64,000 bases of DNA from Polydactylus sextarius. Taxonomy: Eukaryota; Chordata; Actinopteri; Polynemidae. The position numbers and the translations under genes are program-made. Below the pieces are notes generated by a model. It was not told the origin of the DNA. It ran no database searches and saw only the letters and a list, made by a program, of their open reading frames with translations. How positions within the stretch are numbered: the first letter of the stretch is position 1; every line of letters starts with the position of its first letter. Below are positions 1 to 10,869 of the stretch, piece after piece. Location: contig CM028925.1 of NCBI GenBank assembly GCA_016801845.1, positions 4,152,501 through 4,216,500 of the forward strand. The letters run 5' to 3'.

Positions 1-2440
1 TGGTTTAGTCTTGTGTCAGAAGCAGCATCTTCACTGGTGTTTGGTGTTGTTGAGACTCCAGATCATGGGAACACAAGTCGCTAAGTTTGAACGTCACAAC
101 AATGACGGCAGCGTCTGAGACGCACAAATCATTGGTAAAGTTGGCTAGTGTGAACTAGGCTCACTATATCTGTACTGCATTGTATGATTTATCTGTGGGA
201 ACAGGAAGTCCACTATACTGTAGCATCACTCAATGGTTTGTCAACTGCTGTTTTGAAACAGCTCCTCATGGTTAGCTGTCATAATAACAGGTACTCTCTG
301 ATTTATTCATAAACTACACAAACAGTAAACTAAATTGTCCTGTTTGACCTGTTTGACATCTTATGGACAGATGCCTCTGCATCTCTTCTTCCCTGAATAT
401 GAAAAGATCAACACCAAAGGGAAACACTGCACACTTTCTCACACTGTCTCAGTATGTATCTGCGTTAAATGAATTTTCAATGCATTTACTGACGGAATTG
501 AATATCTCATCCACAGGCCTATCACGCAATATGAAAAACCACAAAACCTTTTTGATTCAGTTTCAGTGTTGTGCACTAAATATTAATTCGTATTTTACAT
601 TTCTATGAAGCTTAAACATCAACATACCAGGTTGAAGACTCCACTCCGTAGATCAGCCGGTCGCTTAGTCACAGTCTTAAAAGAAGCAAGATTGGACAAT
701 TAGATAGTAGAAGTAGGATTATTAACATTATTAAAAACGTTACACAGGCTTCCACTTTTCAATCATTTCAAGAGGCAGATGGACAAATATTGTTAACTGT
801 TATTGTTAATTGTTAATTGTTATAATTTATAGACTTATTTATAGACTTATATGTCTTACGTTGCCCTACTCATACCTCAGATTAATGCGCAGCTTTAATT
901 TGTTGCCTCTTTCTCCATCTTAGTTGTCATCTCTGAGCTGCATCAGTGGCTCTCTTATCTTGTCTCCATGTTCTCTGTCCCTGTCTTGTCTCCTCCGCTT
1001 CATCTCTTTCCAGTTAACAACACAGGGGTTAAAAGAAGAAAATATTAGTAAGCATCAAAAGTAACGCAGTAGTAGTAGTAATGAATCCCTTGACAGACAT
1101 CTGTTTTCTTTTCACAGCTGGTGAATGAGAAACGCTACCTGAGTGGTGACGCAAAGTTGACGTTTTGTAAAATCGGCTGGTAAAAGGCAAAGCACCGTAC
1201 ATTTTACAAATTGAGCAGCTCATTTCACCAGTTATCTCTAAAAAGAGAGACAGAGATATAAAGGAATGTGAGACCTGTTATGACATCCAATAAAAGTATT
1301 GTCAATAATTTGCAATCATGAAGTGTATCAGTTCGCTGCAAAGAAATAAGTGCGTAAATGAATAAATAAAGTCATTTAACGTAATAATGTTTCATTATTA
1401 TCTGTTGAATATAAACATTAGGGTTTTAAACGTTACCGGTTCCCAGTTTCCAAATCTACCTGTATTGGTTTACTGGGTGGACTTGCCACTCACAATATGG
1501 CGGCCGCGCTGACGTACGGTGTCAACGGGAGCGCATCGGGTGCTATTTTTATAACTGACGTAATTTTTTACAATTGCTTTGTTTGTCTGTTGTAATTATT
1601 GTTATTGTAATAATAATAGTTATTGTTATTGTTATCATTGTTATTAAACTTGGCGTCTGTCATGGTCAACTGTGTTGTGTTCAAGGTGTTTGTGTGCCAC
1701 CGACAAACAGCTAAATGCTAACAAGCTCATGCTAACGTTTCCTTTAATTACGCAGCGGCTAAGGTGACATACGGGGACTTTTCCACCGGCTGCAGTTAAT
1801 GAGCAGGTTGAGAAAACATACCTCAACAAAAAAATTGCCTGTTCAGAGTTTATATTAGCCGTTAGCACCGTTACAAATCTTGTCAATTATATATAAAGAC
1901 AAAATAAGAAAATTGCCTGAATGTGGCAAACTCTTAAAATCCCATATCTTCCATCACCTTGGAAAAGCCACTCCAGTATTCAAATTTATTTATTTATGTA
2001 TTAATTGTAGAAGTCTTTTGTTTATTCGTCTTGCTCTTACTTGCCTGCGTTGTGTAGACAGTCATTGAAAATGGAGAAATTTGCAGTTTTATATTATTAT
2101 TTTTTTTGCTGCTTTGTCATTTTGCTGCTATCCATTCTCGGTTCTTCTCACGCGCGACTGTGTGTGCAGGTAACTCAGGTGCGCGCGGACAGGTGGGAGA
2201 GGGAGGCGGGGTTAGTCTGCAGCGTGTGCACGAGCTATGATTGACAGGGACTTAGTCCTATCCCTCCATGTGATTGGTCAATTATTATTATTAATATTAT
2301 TGGTGTACTACTGGTAGAACATAGTGACAGTTTAAGCAAATATGACTAAACAATGCCACTTATCTACATTTTTTAATATAAACTATTAATTTCTTTTCTG
2401 TTAACTTTTTTTATTTTCATTTAATGTATGATTTTTTTTT
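1..2440. other. Upstream region, no certain gene
   Basis: No coding region can be supported here. On the minus strand a few segments look spliced: a possible exon starting with ATG at 1223 and ending at a GTAGCG donor near 1137, a basic stretch with ATG near 990 that stops after about 27 codons, and a short open segment near 630-690 followed by a GTATGT donor. They could be 5' exons of a divergent neighbour whose coding part lies left of the window, or chance. I recognise no protein in them. Confidence 0.4.
1490..1570. promoter_or_regulatory. CpG-rich promoter candidate with YY1- and CRE-like sites
   Basis: A short GC- and CpG-rich island in AT-rich surroundings. It contains AATATGGCGGC, which resembles the YY1 motif found near start sites of housekeeping genes, and two TGACGTA half-CRE/ATF sites. 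On the minus strand TATAAAAATA lies about 30 bases before the GC-rich part, as expected for a minus-strand start near 1510. It may serve a gene running left out of the window; direction is uncertain. Confidence 0.4.
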
Positions 2441-2451
2441 CTTTTTTCATT

Positions 2452-2512
2452 GCTGTCAAACAGATACATTTCTCCTTGGTGGGGCAAATAAAGGATATTC
2501 TATTCTACTGAG
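2452..2512 (+). repeat. 3' tail of a fish LINE
   Basis: The sequence shows CATTTCTCCTTGGTGGGGC, then an AATAAAGG-type signal and a TATTCTATTCTA end. Many teleost CR1/L2/Rex-like non-LTR elements end with a 'fewer than 100 bases, cccactgtgggataaataaag' tail of this kind. Only the tail remains. Confidence 0.5.
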
Positions 2513-2587
2513 CTTTTAAGTACGTGATGCCTTCACGGCCAGTTTCAACAGGCCACATATTATGTGCTCTGAAATCCTGTAAATTTC

Positions 2588-2620
2588 ACAATCAAAATCA
2601 AAATCAAAATCAAAATCAGA
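2588..2620 (+). repeat. (AATCAA)n microsatellite
   Basis: About five tandem hexamers AATCAA, close to the DONSON promoter. Confidence 0.85.
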
Positions 2621-2799
2621 CTCAGCTCTATGAGCATATACAAGGTTTAGCTAAGTATTTAGATAAATACAAGGTGATATACTTAACAATACGTGAAAAA
2701 CAGTACAAACATAAATAATATAAACAAAAGCAATTAACGAGGAAGTATGATTGCGAGGCGGAAAGTCAATTTTCCTGTGTCTTTAAATGCAACGCGCCG

Positions 2800-2938
2800 A
2801 AGTAGTACGTCATCACGCTACGCGCCAAATTTGTTTTGTGCGGAAGGCGCAATAACAAACCAACGAGCGACACCGGTGTTTCTCTGCATTTTATTCATTT
2901 TATTTCGAGTTATTTTTGCTAAACCGTTCGTCGTCAGT
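2800..2938 (+). promoter_or_regulatory. DONSON proximal promoter and 5' UTR with E2F-like site
   Basis: Directly upstream of the DONSON start are a CRE/ATF-like TACGTCATCACG (about 2806-2817) and GCGCCAAA (2822-2829), a match to the E2F core. E2F control is typical of replication genes expressed at G1/S, so this fits DONSON. There is no TATA box. The motifs are seen; their use is inferred. Confidence 0.5.
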
Positions 2939-5900
2939 ATGTCAGAGCAGTCAGGTTACTCCCCGAGCTTCAAGCGGCCGAGTGAAATTATGAAAATGAG
3001 GCGGAAAAGAGCCCGAAGCGACGCCGGTGTCTTCTCCAGCCCGAGCGGTCAGGACTCAACCAGCAGCCCGGGACAAAGCGGCTCCTCTCTGGCGTGTGTT
3101 CGACCCTTCTCTCCGGGGCCGCTTTTCAACTCCCAGAACCGTTCCGGTGGTGGAATAAAACGCAGAAACCCGTTCGCTAACATTGAAAATACTTTCAGCC
3201 CTAAAAAGAAACTAATTATTTATAACGACGATGACGGAGACGTGTCAGCGAAGCCAGCTGGGTTGTCTTTCAGTGCGAGTTTGACTGAGGCAGAGAAACA
3301 CCAGGAGAGCTCCAGGAAGGTTGGTTAGAATAAAATTATGATTAAATGAAAGTTTAAAAACACAGAAAGTGGTTACAAAGACTATATATTTACATATAAT
3401 GTTGAAAGATCAGGATTCTTTAAACACCAGAGACTGATCTTATATCCTTATGTTGTTAAATCTGAAGTTGTCTGTTTTTTTGTATATATTTGTTTACATT
3501 TTCATCTTTTCCTCTTGTAGACTTTCTCTGAAGATGACTCTTTGTTTGAAGAAGAGGAAGATGTGGTCAAAGAAGCTCCACTGCTGAAGGTGACTGTTGA
3601 CACTTGGATTCTGTCTGTCTATACAAAAATATATGCAAATAGACACATATGTACTTTATTGATCATGCCAGGAAAATGACATCACGGCAGCATAACACAA
3701 ACAATAACAAAAGGAAAAGTACAACAGACAGAGTGTGTATGTGTACATGTGTACACATACATATATGTCTACATATATGTTCACCCAAAAAAAAATGTGT
3801 TTATATTCATATATGTCTGACACAAACAATAGGAATGATTTCCTGAACCGTTCTTTGTAACGGTGAAGCTGGACGAGTCTGTTAGAGAAGCAGCTCAGCT
3901 CGTCTTTGTATCATGTTGTGGAGAAGATGGGATGAGTTGTCCCTGATGCAGAGCAGTTTTGTTCAGCGGCCTCTTGCTCCTCTCTTCTCTTCCACAGAGT
4001 CCCCAGGCTATCGCTCCTGCTTCTATAGCGCCTCCCGTCTGCACAGAGTATCCACCAGACTGGAGCTTAAAGACTCGCCTCCTCTTCACGTCGCCGCTCT
4101 CTCTGTCGTGGGCCGAGCAGCCCAAAGCTCAGGAGGAAGCCGTGGGTCTCAGCCAGCACTGCAGAGCTCAGTTTAGCACCCTGCCTCACAGCCTACAGGT
4201 AGCGTGTTTGTGTCTTTACGCTGCATTATGTTAAGTGACAATTGTCTCACTGAATCCTCTCCGTTCCCCTGCAGGATCCCAGGTCCTGCTCGGAGCTCCG
4301 TTGCACCTTCCAGCAGAGTCTGGTCTACTGGCAGCATCCCTCTCTGCCCTGGATCTCTCTGTTTCCGAGGATCAACGCTGAGAGGAGCTTCACGGGGAAG
4401 AGCACCCCGTGGGCACAAGATACTTCACTGCAGCAGAGTCTTATGAGTGAATGGTGAGGACGGAGGTTTTAATTTGAGCTGTTTATTCTACCGGTCCAGT
4501 TCAGGGTCTTATATCTGTAGAAACACTGTCAGACATGTAACCTCTAATTTACATCATATATTTAAAAATGGTCCATACTAATATCCTTTGTATTAGGATA
4601 TTATGAAAGGTTTTATTTAGACATTAAATGTTTAGAACATATGTTTTATATTGCTTTCTAGCAATTTCCTGAATATATTCAAACAAAAAACTTTAGTATT
4701 TGTTTTGTTTGGTCTTTCTTGTTTTTTTTTTTTTTTTTTTGTTTTGTTTTGTTTTTTGCTCCATTGATGTAATGTTTGATGTGTTGATGTGTGTTTTGCA
4801 GATACTGCAAGTGGGTGTTTTGTCTTTCTAGTAAATGTAAATATTTCCACCAGACATCGTTCAGATGTAACCAGTGTTTGTGTCGTCTGCAGGTCGGTCA
4901 GTCTGTCGTCTCTCTACAGCCTCCTGAAGGCCAGACTCTGCCCTTACTTCTACCTTTGCTCCTACCAGGTGGCTGTTTTTTTTTATTATTATTATTATTA
5001 TTTCTGCTCATTCCAAATCATTCAATCCATATTTTTTTTCCCCAACATCTAATTTTTTTAAAAACCATGTTAGTTCACAGTGCTGTTCAGGGCAGCAGGT
5101 CTTGGTGGTTCTGGAGCCATCACGGCTTTGATTTCTCCCACCACCCGCGGCCTCAGAGAAGCCATGAAAGCCGAAGGTGAAGGTTTTCAAAATTCACAAC
5201 AGATCCAGATGATCAGAATCGGGGAGTGCATCCTAAATGCTTTCCCCTTTCCTTCCTGTTTTATCTGCTCAGGTATAGAGTTCAGTCTCCCTCTAGTGGC
5301 GGAGGAGAGGAAGAACAAGGACCAACAGAGTGTGACTGAGGAAGAGGAGCAGCAGCAGCACGGGGAGAAAACAGAGGAGTGAGTTCCTATTTAACTCGAC
5401 TTATGATCAGATCAAAACTGGATGCAACTAGACACTTACACTAGTTTTAAATCTGATAATTCTTGTGTTTTTAATTGCAGGTGTTCTGAGTTGAAAGGTG
5501 TAAAATGTGGGTCAGATGATGAGGTTAGAAAGGATAAATACGACGACGACGACGATGATGACGATGGCGGTTTCTCCTGGTTGAAGGAGATGGGAATCCA
5601 GGACAAAATAAAGAAGCCAGACAGCATCAGTATACAACTGTATCCTTGTGTGTTTCGCTCCTCTATCTCTATCGGTGTCAATGTCACGGCAAGAACGGTT
5701 GGCGCTCCTTGACTTGGCCTGCGTCCAGCCGTAAAGAGGGTCACACCGTGTCTCTCGACCACAAGCCGGAGTCAGTGGTGTGCGTGGAGGGAAGTCACAC
5801 GTTCACCCTCATCAACTTCCTCATCAACTGTAAAAGCCTGGTGGCTGCGGCCGGTTCTCAGGCCGGGCTGCCGCCGACGCTGCTGGCTCCCATCGCTTTC

Positions 5901-6497
5901 AGAGGAGCGACGATGCACACACTGAAGGTATGGACACACACAGGCAGATGCACACAAAGCTATCATCATCATCATCATTATTATTATGTATATATTATGT
6001 CTTGACTTGTCTGAGCCTGTGTGTGTTTTTCAGGCGCGCAGTGTGAACGTGAAGAGTCAGGTTGGTTCCACCTACCAGAACATCAGCAGCCTGGAGATCA
6101 CAGGTACAAAGCATATGTAAATGCATATGCATATGTATGTATTTACGTGTGTGCGTATATGTTTATATCTTTTTATTCCCTCCTCCTTGCAGGACCCATC
6201 CTCCCCTCCTCCCTCCACGCCATCACCACTCTGCTGCGGCCGTCACAGAAAGGGAACTTCTCGGCCACGCTCTACACGCACGCGCCCACCGCCGTCATGA
6301 ACATACACAGCACCAAGCAACAGGTGCGGTGGCCGGCTTTTCTTTTCACATATTGAAATAGGAAATATATTAGAATAGTTTTGTTTGTCCCACAGCATAA
6401 ACAAATCATGATATATACATTAACAGGAAATAAAAAAGGTTGACAAGTAAATAAATAGTTTATATAAAAAAGAAAAAAGTGTGCGTGTATATGCATA

Positions 6498-6553
<56 letters not shown>

Positions 6554-6918
6554 CACACACACACACACACATATATATATTTACACATAGATACACAAAC
6601 TTCGTGTGTATGTACATATACAGTATGTGTATATATACATACACATGCACATAGTTGTATGTTTGCTTGCATATACATATACACACGCTCATATATGTAT
6701 ATTCACCTATGTGTGTGTATGTATGACACCATGTATTGGTCTTTTACCAAACTTCCTCTCTACACGTCCGTATGTGTTTCCAGAGTGGGTCTGTGGACCT
6801 GAGCGGTTGCGGTCTCCACCCAGCCTCCATCCAGCAGCTGCAGCAGCCGTCAGGTTTGGGCAAAACAGCGTTGACACACATCAACATGAACAACTACAGC
6901 TACACCTGGAAGAACTGA
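2939..6918 (+). CDS. donson: DONSON, replisome assembly and fork-stability factor (12 coding exons)
   Basis: Conceptual splicing gives about 602 aa from exons 2939-3319, 3521-3589, 3998-4198, 4275-4453, 4893-4968, 5074-5176, 5273-5378, 5481-5639, 5729-5927, 6034-6103, 6193-6323 and 6784-6918, all with GT-AG introns and joining phases. Landmarks of the metazoan DONSON family are present: basic KR-rich N-terminus, SLYSLLKARLCPYFYLCSYQ (exon 5), ALISPTTRGLREAM (exon 6), GFSWLKEMGIQDKIKKPD (exon 8), QAGLPPTLLAPIAFRGATM (exon 9) and a C-terminus ending YTWKN. Human DONSON is about 566 aa. The protein acts in the nucleus, helping GINS join MCM during CMG helicase assembly and protecting forks; human hypomorphs cause microcephaly. 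The start at 2939 is chosen because the family begins MS-; an in-frame ATG at 2747 would add 64 non-conserved residues. Exon 8 has an eight-residue Asp run. A long TG/TA/CA repeat lies in intron 11. Confidence 0.95.
3630..3720 (-). repeat. LINE 3'-end remnant in DONSON intron 2
   Basis: GTACTTTATTGATCATGCC followed by GCAGCATAACACAAACA resembles the reverse complement of the tail of fish non-LTR elements ('ctttattgatcccacagtggg... gcagcataacacaaaca'). It is short and 5'-truncated. Confidence 0.4.
4721..4757 (+). repeat. Poly-T / (GTTTT)n tract
   Basis: A T-run of about 19 bases followed by GTTTT units in DONSON intron 4. Confidence 0.8.
6360..6450 (-). repeat. LINE 3'-end remnant in DONSON intron 11
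   Basis: TTTGTTTGTCCCACAGCATAAACAAATCATG... TTAACAGGAAATAAAAAA is closely similar to 55800-55905, including the TTAACAGGAAATAAAAAA stretch. Both look like the minus-strand tail of one fish non-LTR family. Confidence 0.55.
6478..6600 (+). repeat. Compound (TG)n(TA)n(CA)n microsatellite
   Basis: A TG tract, about 20 TA units, then a CA tract. TG left and CA right of a TA core makes the block nearly self-complementary. It sits in DONSON intron 11, about 190 bases before the last exon. Confidence 0.95.
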
Positions 6919-7172
6919 GGTCGGGACACGTTCTGTCGCACCCAACAGCTGCACTATTACCGTCTTTACAATCTTTAAAAACAGATTTTTATGGTGTTGT
7001 ATTTTTGTTTTAAAGCTGTGACTTTATTTTTTTTTTTGATGTAATGAGGCTTATGTGTAAATACAGTTTGCTTCTGATGTTTTTTTGTTCCTCTCCATGA
7101 TTTTTTTTTTTTTCCGCTTTTCTTAACATGAATTATCATTGTGCTCTGACTTGTAAGGTTTCATCTCACACA

Positions 7173-7178
7173 AATAAA
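7173..7178 (+). terminator. DONSON poly(A) signal
   Basis: AATAAA about 255 bases after the DONSON stop codon, the first canonical signal in the 3' UTR. Confidence 0.6.
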
Positions 7179-7618
7179 CACATTCTCTGTGTGATCTGAG
7201 TGAAATGATTGTTCAGAACTAGATGTTCTGATTTCCAAGTTTGTGAAACTCCTGATTTTGAAAGTCTTCAGCCGAAAACAACACCCTTTATTTACAAGAA
7301 TAACACAACGTGACGTTTGTTCAATCGGATGAAGCGAAAGGTGAAATTACTTAAGTCTGGGAATTTACAGAAATTCAAAACAAATATGTAGTCATTGTTG
7401 TTTAAACATTGAAACACAAACAGTGTGTTTCGTTGCTTATTCTTTTCTCTTGCCTGATGTGTTCCAACATCATCATCAAGGGTTAAAATCGAATCATGGT
7501 GACAAGTGCTGGGAAAGTTTGTTCGGTCAAAATGTTTTGTTTTCACTTTTGCAATCACTGTTTGACTTGTTCAGTCTCTTACATAACCACCGGCAACAGC
7601 AGCACACAAACAGCATGC

Positions 7619-7619
7619 G

Positions 7620-7650
<31 letters not shown>

Positions 7651-7656
7651 GGGGTT
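7619..7656 (+). repeat. (GT)n(G)n microsatellite
   Basis: About 14 GT units then a G8 run, about 30 bases before the TATA box of the first Ly6 gene. It could influence that promoter. Confidence 0.9.
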
Positions 7657-7684
7657 TCCACTTCTTAAACTGGACTGAGCAGGG

Positions 7685-7692
7685 TATATATA
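7685..7692 (+). promoter_or_regulatory. TATA box of first Ly6 gene
   Basis: GCAGGGTATATATA. The same AGCAGGGTATA context recurs before the second Ly6 gene (TATAAA at 10587), so this is a duplicated core promoter. The start site should be near 7715. Confidence 0.6.
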
Positions 7693-7773
7693 CAGAGACA
7701 TTCGATAGGAACTTGCGTCCTGAAGGTTTGAAACACAAGCAGAGTCTTCGGAACAAGTCAAACAAACAAAAAA

Positions 7774-8585
7774 ATGAAAACCTCACAACTCGCCGTCATT
7801 CTCCTGATCGTTTGCATCAGCAGTGGTAAGGCTTTTAATTAATTTGAATCACTTTGCAGAGAATATAAGATTTAATCATGACTAATGTTAAAAGTTCTAT
7901 CTATCTATTTATCTTTGTGTGTGTGTGTGGTATGTTGTCTTAACTTTGACTTTATATATTAAGCTTGAGGTCACATTCACCCATTCACACAGCATGAGTT
8001 CATGTCCTCCCAACTTTTATTTTGAAGAGAGGAATAGATCTTTCACAGACGATCACCACAGGAAGTTGTTGTGTATCACTTGTATATCCAACGTGAAGGA
8101 AAACACATGTTAATAGTGGCAGTTTATAACTCATTAGTCATTACGAGCCTTTGTTTGTGTGAAAACCAGAGTGAGTTTAGAGATACGTGTCTTAAAAATC
8201 TTCATCATTTATCGTATCATTTAAACATTTGTTTGTTTGTTTTCCAGCTGTGGCTCTTAGGTGCAACCGCTGCGTTCCACCGAACCCTCGTGTCAGCTGC
8301 ATCAGAACAGTGGAGACCTGCGATGGTGTCGATGACGTCTGTGCTTCTGTCTTCTATTCATTTATGAGTAAGACTGGCATCAACCCTCATTTGTTTCACT
8401 CTGGTCATTCTCAAGTGTTTACAGTGTGTCATAGTTATTATTTATATAAAATATTTACATTATTTTTTCTCTTCGTAGCAATCACCACACATTTCAAGAG
8501 GTGCATGAAGAGGTCAGATGCCTTGATTTTACAGGCCAGTCCCAATTTTAAAGTCTCCATGTGCGAAAGGGACCTCTGCAACTGA
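7774..8585 (+). CDS. Secreted Ly6/uPAR three-finger protein, copy 1 (8 Cys)
   Basis: Three exons, 7774-7825, 8248-8367 and 8479-8585, both introns phase 1 as in other Ly6/CD59 genes, give about 92 aa. Signal peptide MKTSQLAVILLIVCISS is followed by the LU start ALRCNRC. The chain ends CERDLCN at the stop, with no hydrophobic GPI-attachment tail, so a soluble secreted protein is expected. Only eight of the usual ten cysteines are present: compared with the downstream ten-Cys paralogue, the positions of C7 and C8 (a bonded pair) are Ala and Met. Copy 2 at 10870 is very similar and lost the same pair. Three-finger proteins bind receptors, proteases or complement; the partner here cannot be read from sequence. 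A poly(A) signal is at 8896-8901. LU family is well supported; the exact orthologue is not. Confidence 0.9.
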
Positions 8586-8895
8586 GACGACAAAGCCATC
8601 GATTAGATTCTGGATCATTAATCTCTTCCCACATTTCCACATTGCCTCTCAGTCAGCACTCTGTTTTATTATAAAGAGATGTACTTGAAAAAAAAAAAAA
8701 AAAGCATGTTTTTGTGAACTGTATGAACTACAATACTGTGTTTACTTTGTGCTGATTCAACACTGTAGAAATAAGTAAGTTACATCTCAGTGTTTTTTCT
8801 GAACTGCAGTAGGTTGCTGCCCGCTTTGGTTCAACTCAATCAAATCTGTAAAAACATGAAACTTTTCCTTTCTTTTTACATGAATGGAGACACAA

Positions 8896-8901
8896 AATAA
8901 A
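8896..8901 (+). terminator. Poly(A) signal, Ly6 copy 1
   Basis: AATAAA about 310 bases after the stop codon. Confidence 0.5.
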
Positions 8902-9494
8902 AACGTGATCTCAGAGATGTTGGCTGTGGTTCAGTTTGTAAAGAATAACACGATGTAACATGGATTGTATCGGAGGAAGCCAAGTGTGGAAGTACACCTG
9001 CCAAAATATCACAGATATCCAAGATAATTATACAATCAGCGTGATCTAAACTGAAACTTTACCTTGGAGGTTTTTGGGAGAATCTGTGCCATTCATTGTT
9101 CTAAACTGTGCCACCATTGTCATAGAGGCTAGAAGTAGACATGGGTATGTTTTTTTCTTTGTAATTAGAAAAATAGTTTTCAAACAAAAAGGGAAATATA
9201 ATTCAGCACTGAACAAAACAATTTTCCCTTGTGAGTATGTTAATCTGAACTGAACAGCGTGGGAAGAGTACAGGTTTATTTATACTCACTGTCCTTTAGT
9301 TTACTTCATTACATGTGGCGCATTACAGTTCAATAATTATAATTACTGAACTGTAATATTACATAATATAATTATCATGTAATAATAAAAACTTCCATGG
9401 ACTTTTTTTGGGTGGGGAGGGGTCAGTCTGGGTGGGGACACTCTTGAACTCTTATTACACTTACTTACTTACTACTACTACTTACTAATTGATT

Positions 9495-10240
9495 GGTATT
9501 TTGCTTTATGTGTAGGGACCCTATTCATGCTACTGAGTAGGGTCCTATTAAAATATAACCATTTAATTTGGCTGGTGGCCCCATTTACTTTTATTGTTAG
9601 CTTAGCGATTTGAGCCAGTTCTCACGAATATTCAAGTTTATTGAGTAGATTGTTTTACAAGACCTAACCAATGTCTTCTTTTCATAACAATTGCAAATGA
9701 AGGGTGTTCCAGATCAGCAGATTTGTCATTTTCCTCACTCTTCACGGACTCATTGGCCTGACCTTAGCTTGATGCTAACACATAATGAAAATGGCCATAG
9801 TCAGGCTAAAACAATAGTGATTGTGTTAATTTTAACTCAGTAAACGATCATTTACCTTAACTTTCTTTGGGCATGTTCTAAACTCTGAGTTAATAACTTT
9901 TCATCTCTGCGGCAGTAAACAAAGTTCCTCCATTTCCTAATAGCCAGGTTCTGATTGGCAGCTGTTAGCTAATTGGAGCCAAGCTGATTAACATGTCGAA
10001 TATTCATGAGAACTGGCTCAAATCACTAAACTTACAATGAAATTAAGTGGGGCCACTAGCCAAATCTAACTAAATAGTCATTTTTTTTGACTTACCCAAC
10101 ATCTTGTTTTCATAACAACAATGAAAGGGTGTTCCAGAGCAGCAGATTTGTCATTTTCCTTGTTCCTCACGGCCACGTTGACCTGTTGTTCAGGAAAAAT
10201 GACGAATTTGTGCATCTGGAGTTGTGGGCAACCAAGGCCC
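9495..10240. mobile_element. Rearranged foldback element, family of 12357-13146
   Basis: Around 9553-9637 the sequence TTTGGCTGGTGGCCCC...GAGCCAGTTCTCACGAATATTC is repeated inverted at about 9994-10080 (GAATATTCATGAGAACTGGCTC...GGGGCCACTAGCCAAAT). A further part (GGGTGTTCCAGATCAGCAG...) at about 9700 occurs again in direct orientation at about 10130. The same blocks, including TATGTGTAGGGACCCTATT, occur in the complete palindrome at 12357-13146. This is therefore a partial, shuffled or nested copy with no coding capacity. Confidence 0.65.
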
Positions 10241-10586
10241 GACAGGAACCTTGTTTGTACTTGAACTTGCGACAAGCTCAAAAGTACCCTTTGAAGAAAG
10301 AGTTAAGTATTATTTTGAAGTTTTTCCAAGTCCTTGAAAAAGGGAAAAGGAGAAAGGAGACAAAACAAAGACGCTCGGGTAAGGCGTCCTAATTCTTTGT
10401 CTTCCCGACAGTAAACCAGAACAATGGAAAGCACCTGAATTGAGGTTTGGTGATTTTATTACAGAAAATTTGATCCAAAAATCTTTCAGGGGTTTCCATT
10501 ATTATAGCCAAGTGCCAGAAGCAGTGTACAATAACCTGGCAACAGACCTTAGCTGGGTTTGGGGGAAAAAAATGGATTAAGCAGGG

Positions 10587-10592
10587 TATAAA
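10587..10592 (+). promoter_or_regulatory. TATA box of second Ly6 gene
   Basis: GCAGGGTATAAATTG, matching the context of the TATA box of copy 1. It lies about 280 bases before the ATG, against about 90 in copy 1. The difference comes from an insertion in the 5' UTR. Confidence 0.55.
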
Positions 10593-10651
10593 TTGCTCTG
10601 CAGCAGTAAGAACATCCATAGATGTTTGCATCCTGAAGGAAACACAACACA

Positions 10652-10831
10652 GGTAATTATCACCTTTCTCCTTTTTCATCTGATTATTCTGTGGATTTTT
10701 TTTTTTTTTTGTTCCAGTGAGAAAAAAAAACTGTAAAAGATGTTGAAAGGAAAAGAAAAAGTACTGGGTTTATACACAACAACCTTAACATTCTACCTAG
10801 AATTACATTTCATTCTGAAACTGTTTGCAGC
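10652..10831 (+). other. Possible 5' UTR intron or insertion in Ly6 copy 2
   Basis: In copy 1, GCGTCCTGAAGG...CACAAGCAG runs directly into AGTCTTCGGAACAAGTC before the ATG. In copy 2 the matching halves (GCATCCTGAAGGAAACACAA near 10630 and GAGTCTTCAGAACGAGTC near 10850) are separated by about 200 bases. The left edge has CACAG|GTAATT, a usable donor; the right side has GTTTGCAG|CTTT, a usable acceptor. It may be a spliced 5' UTR intron. Transcript data would decide. Confidence 0.4.
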
Positions 10832-10869
10832 TTTTTACACACTGATCGAGTCTTCAGAACGAGTCAAAA

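Noticed and set aside
2747..2938. Upstream in-frame ATG extending DONSON by 64 residues
   Set aside because: The extension overlaps the promoter motifs and shows no family similarity; MSEQSGYSPSFKRP is the expected N-terminus.
5284..5299. CTCF-like CTCCCTCTAGTGGCGG in DONSON exon 7
   Set aside because: The GGCR part of the motif is broken (GGAG), and the sequence is explained by coding.
6420..6802. Overlapping open frames on both strands with YIYIYI and VCVCVC
   Set aside because: Products of the compound microsatellite in DONSON intron 11.
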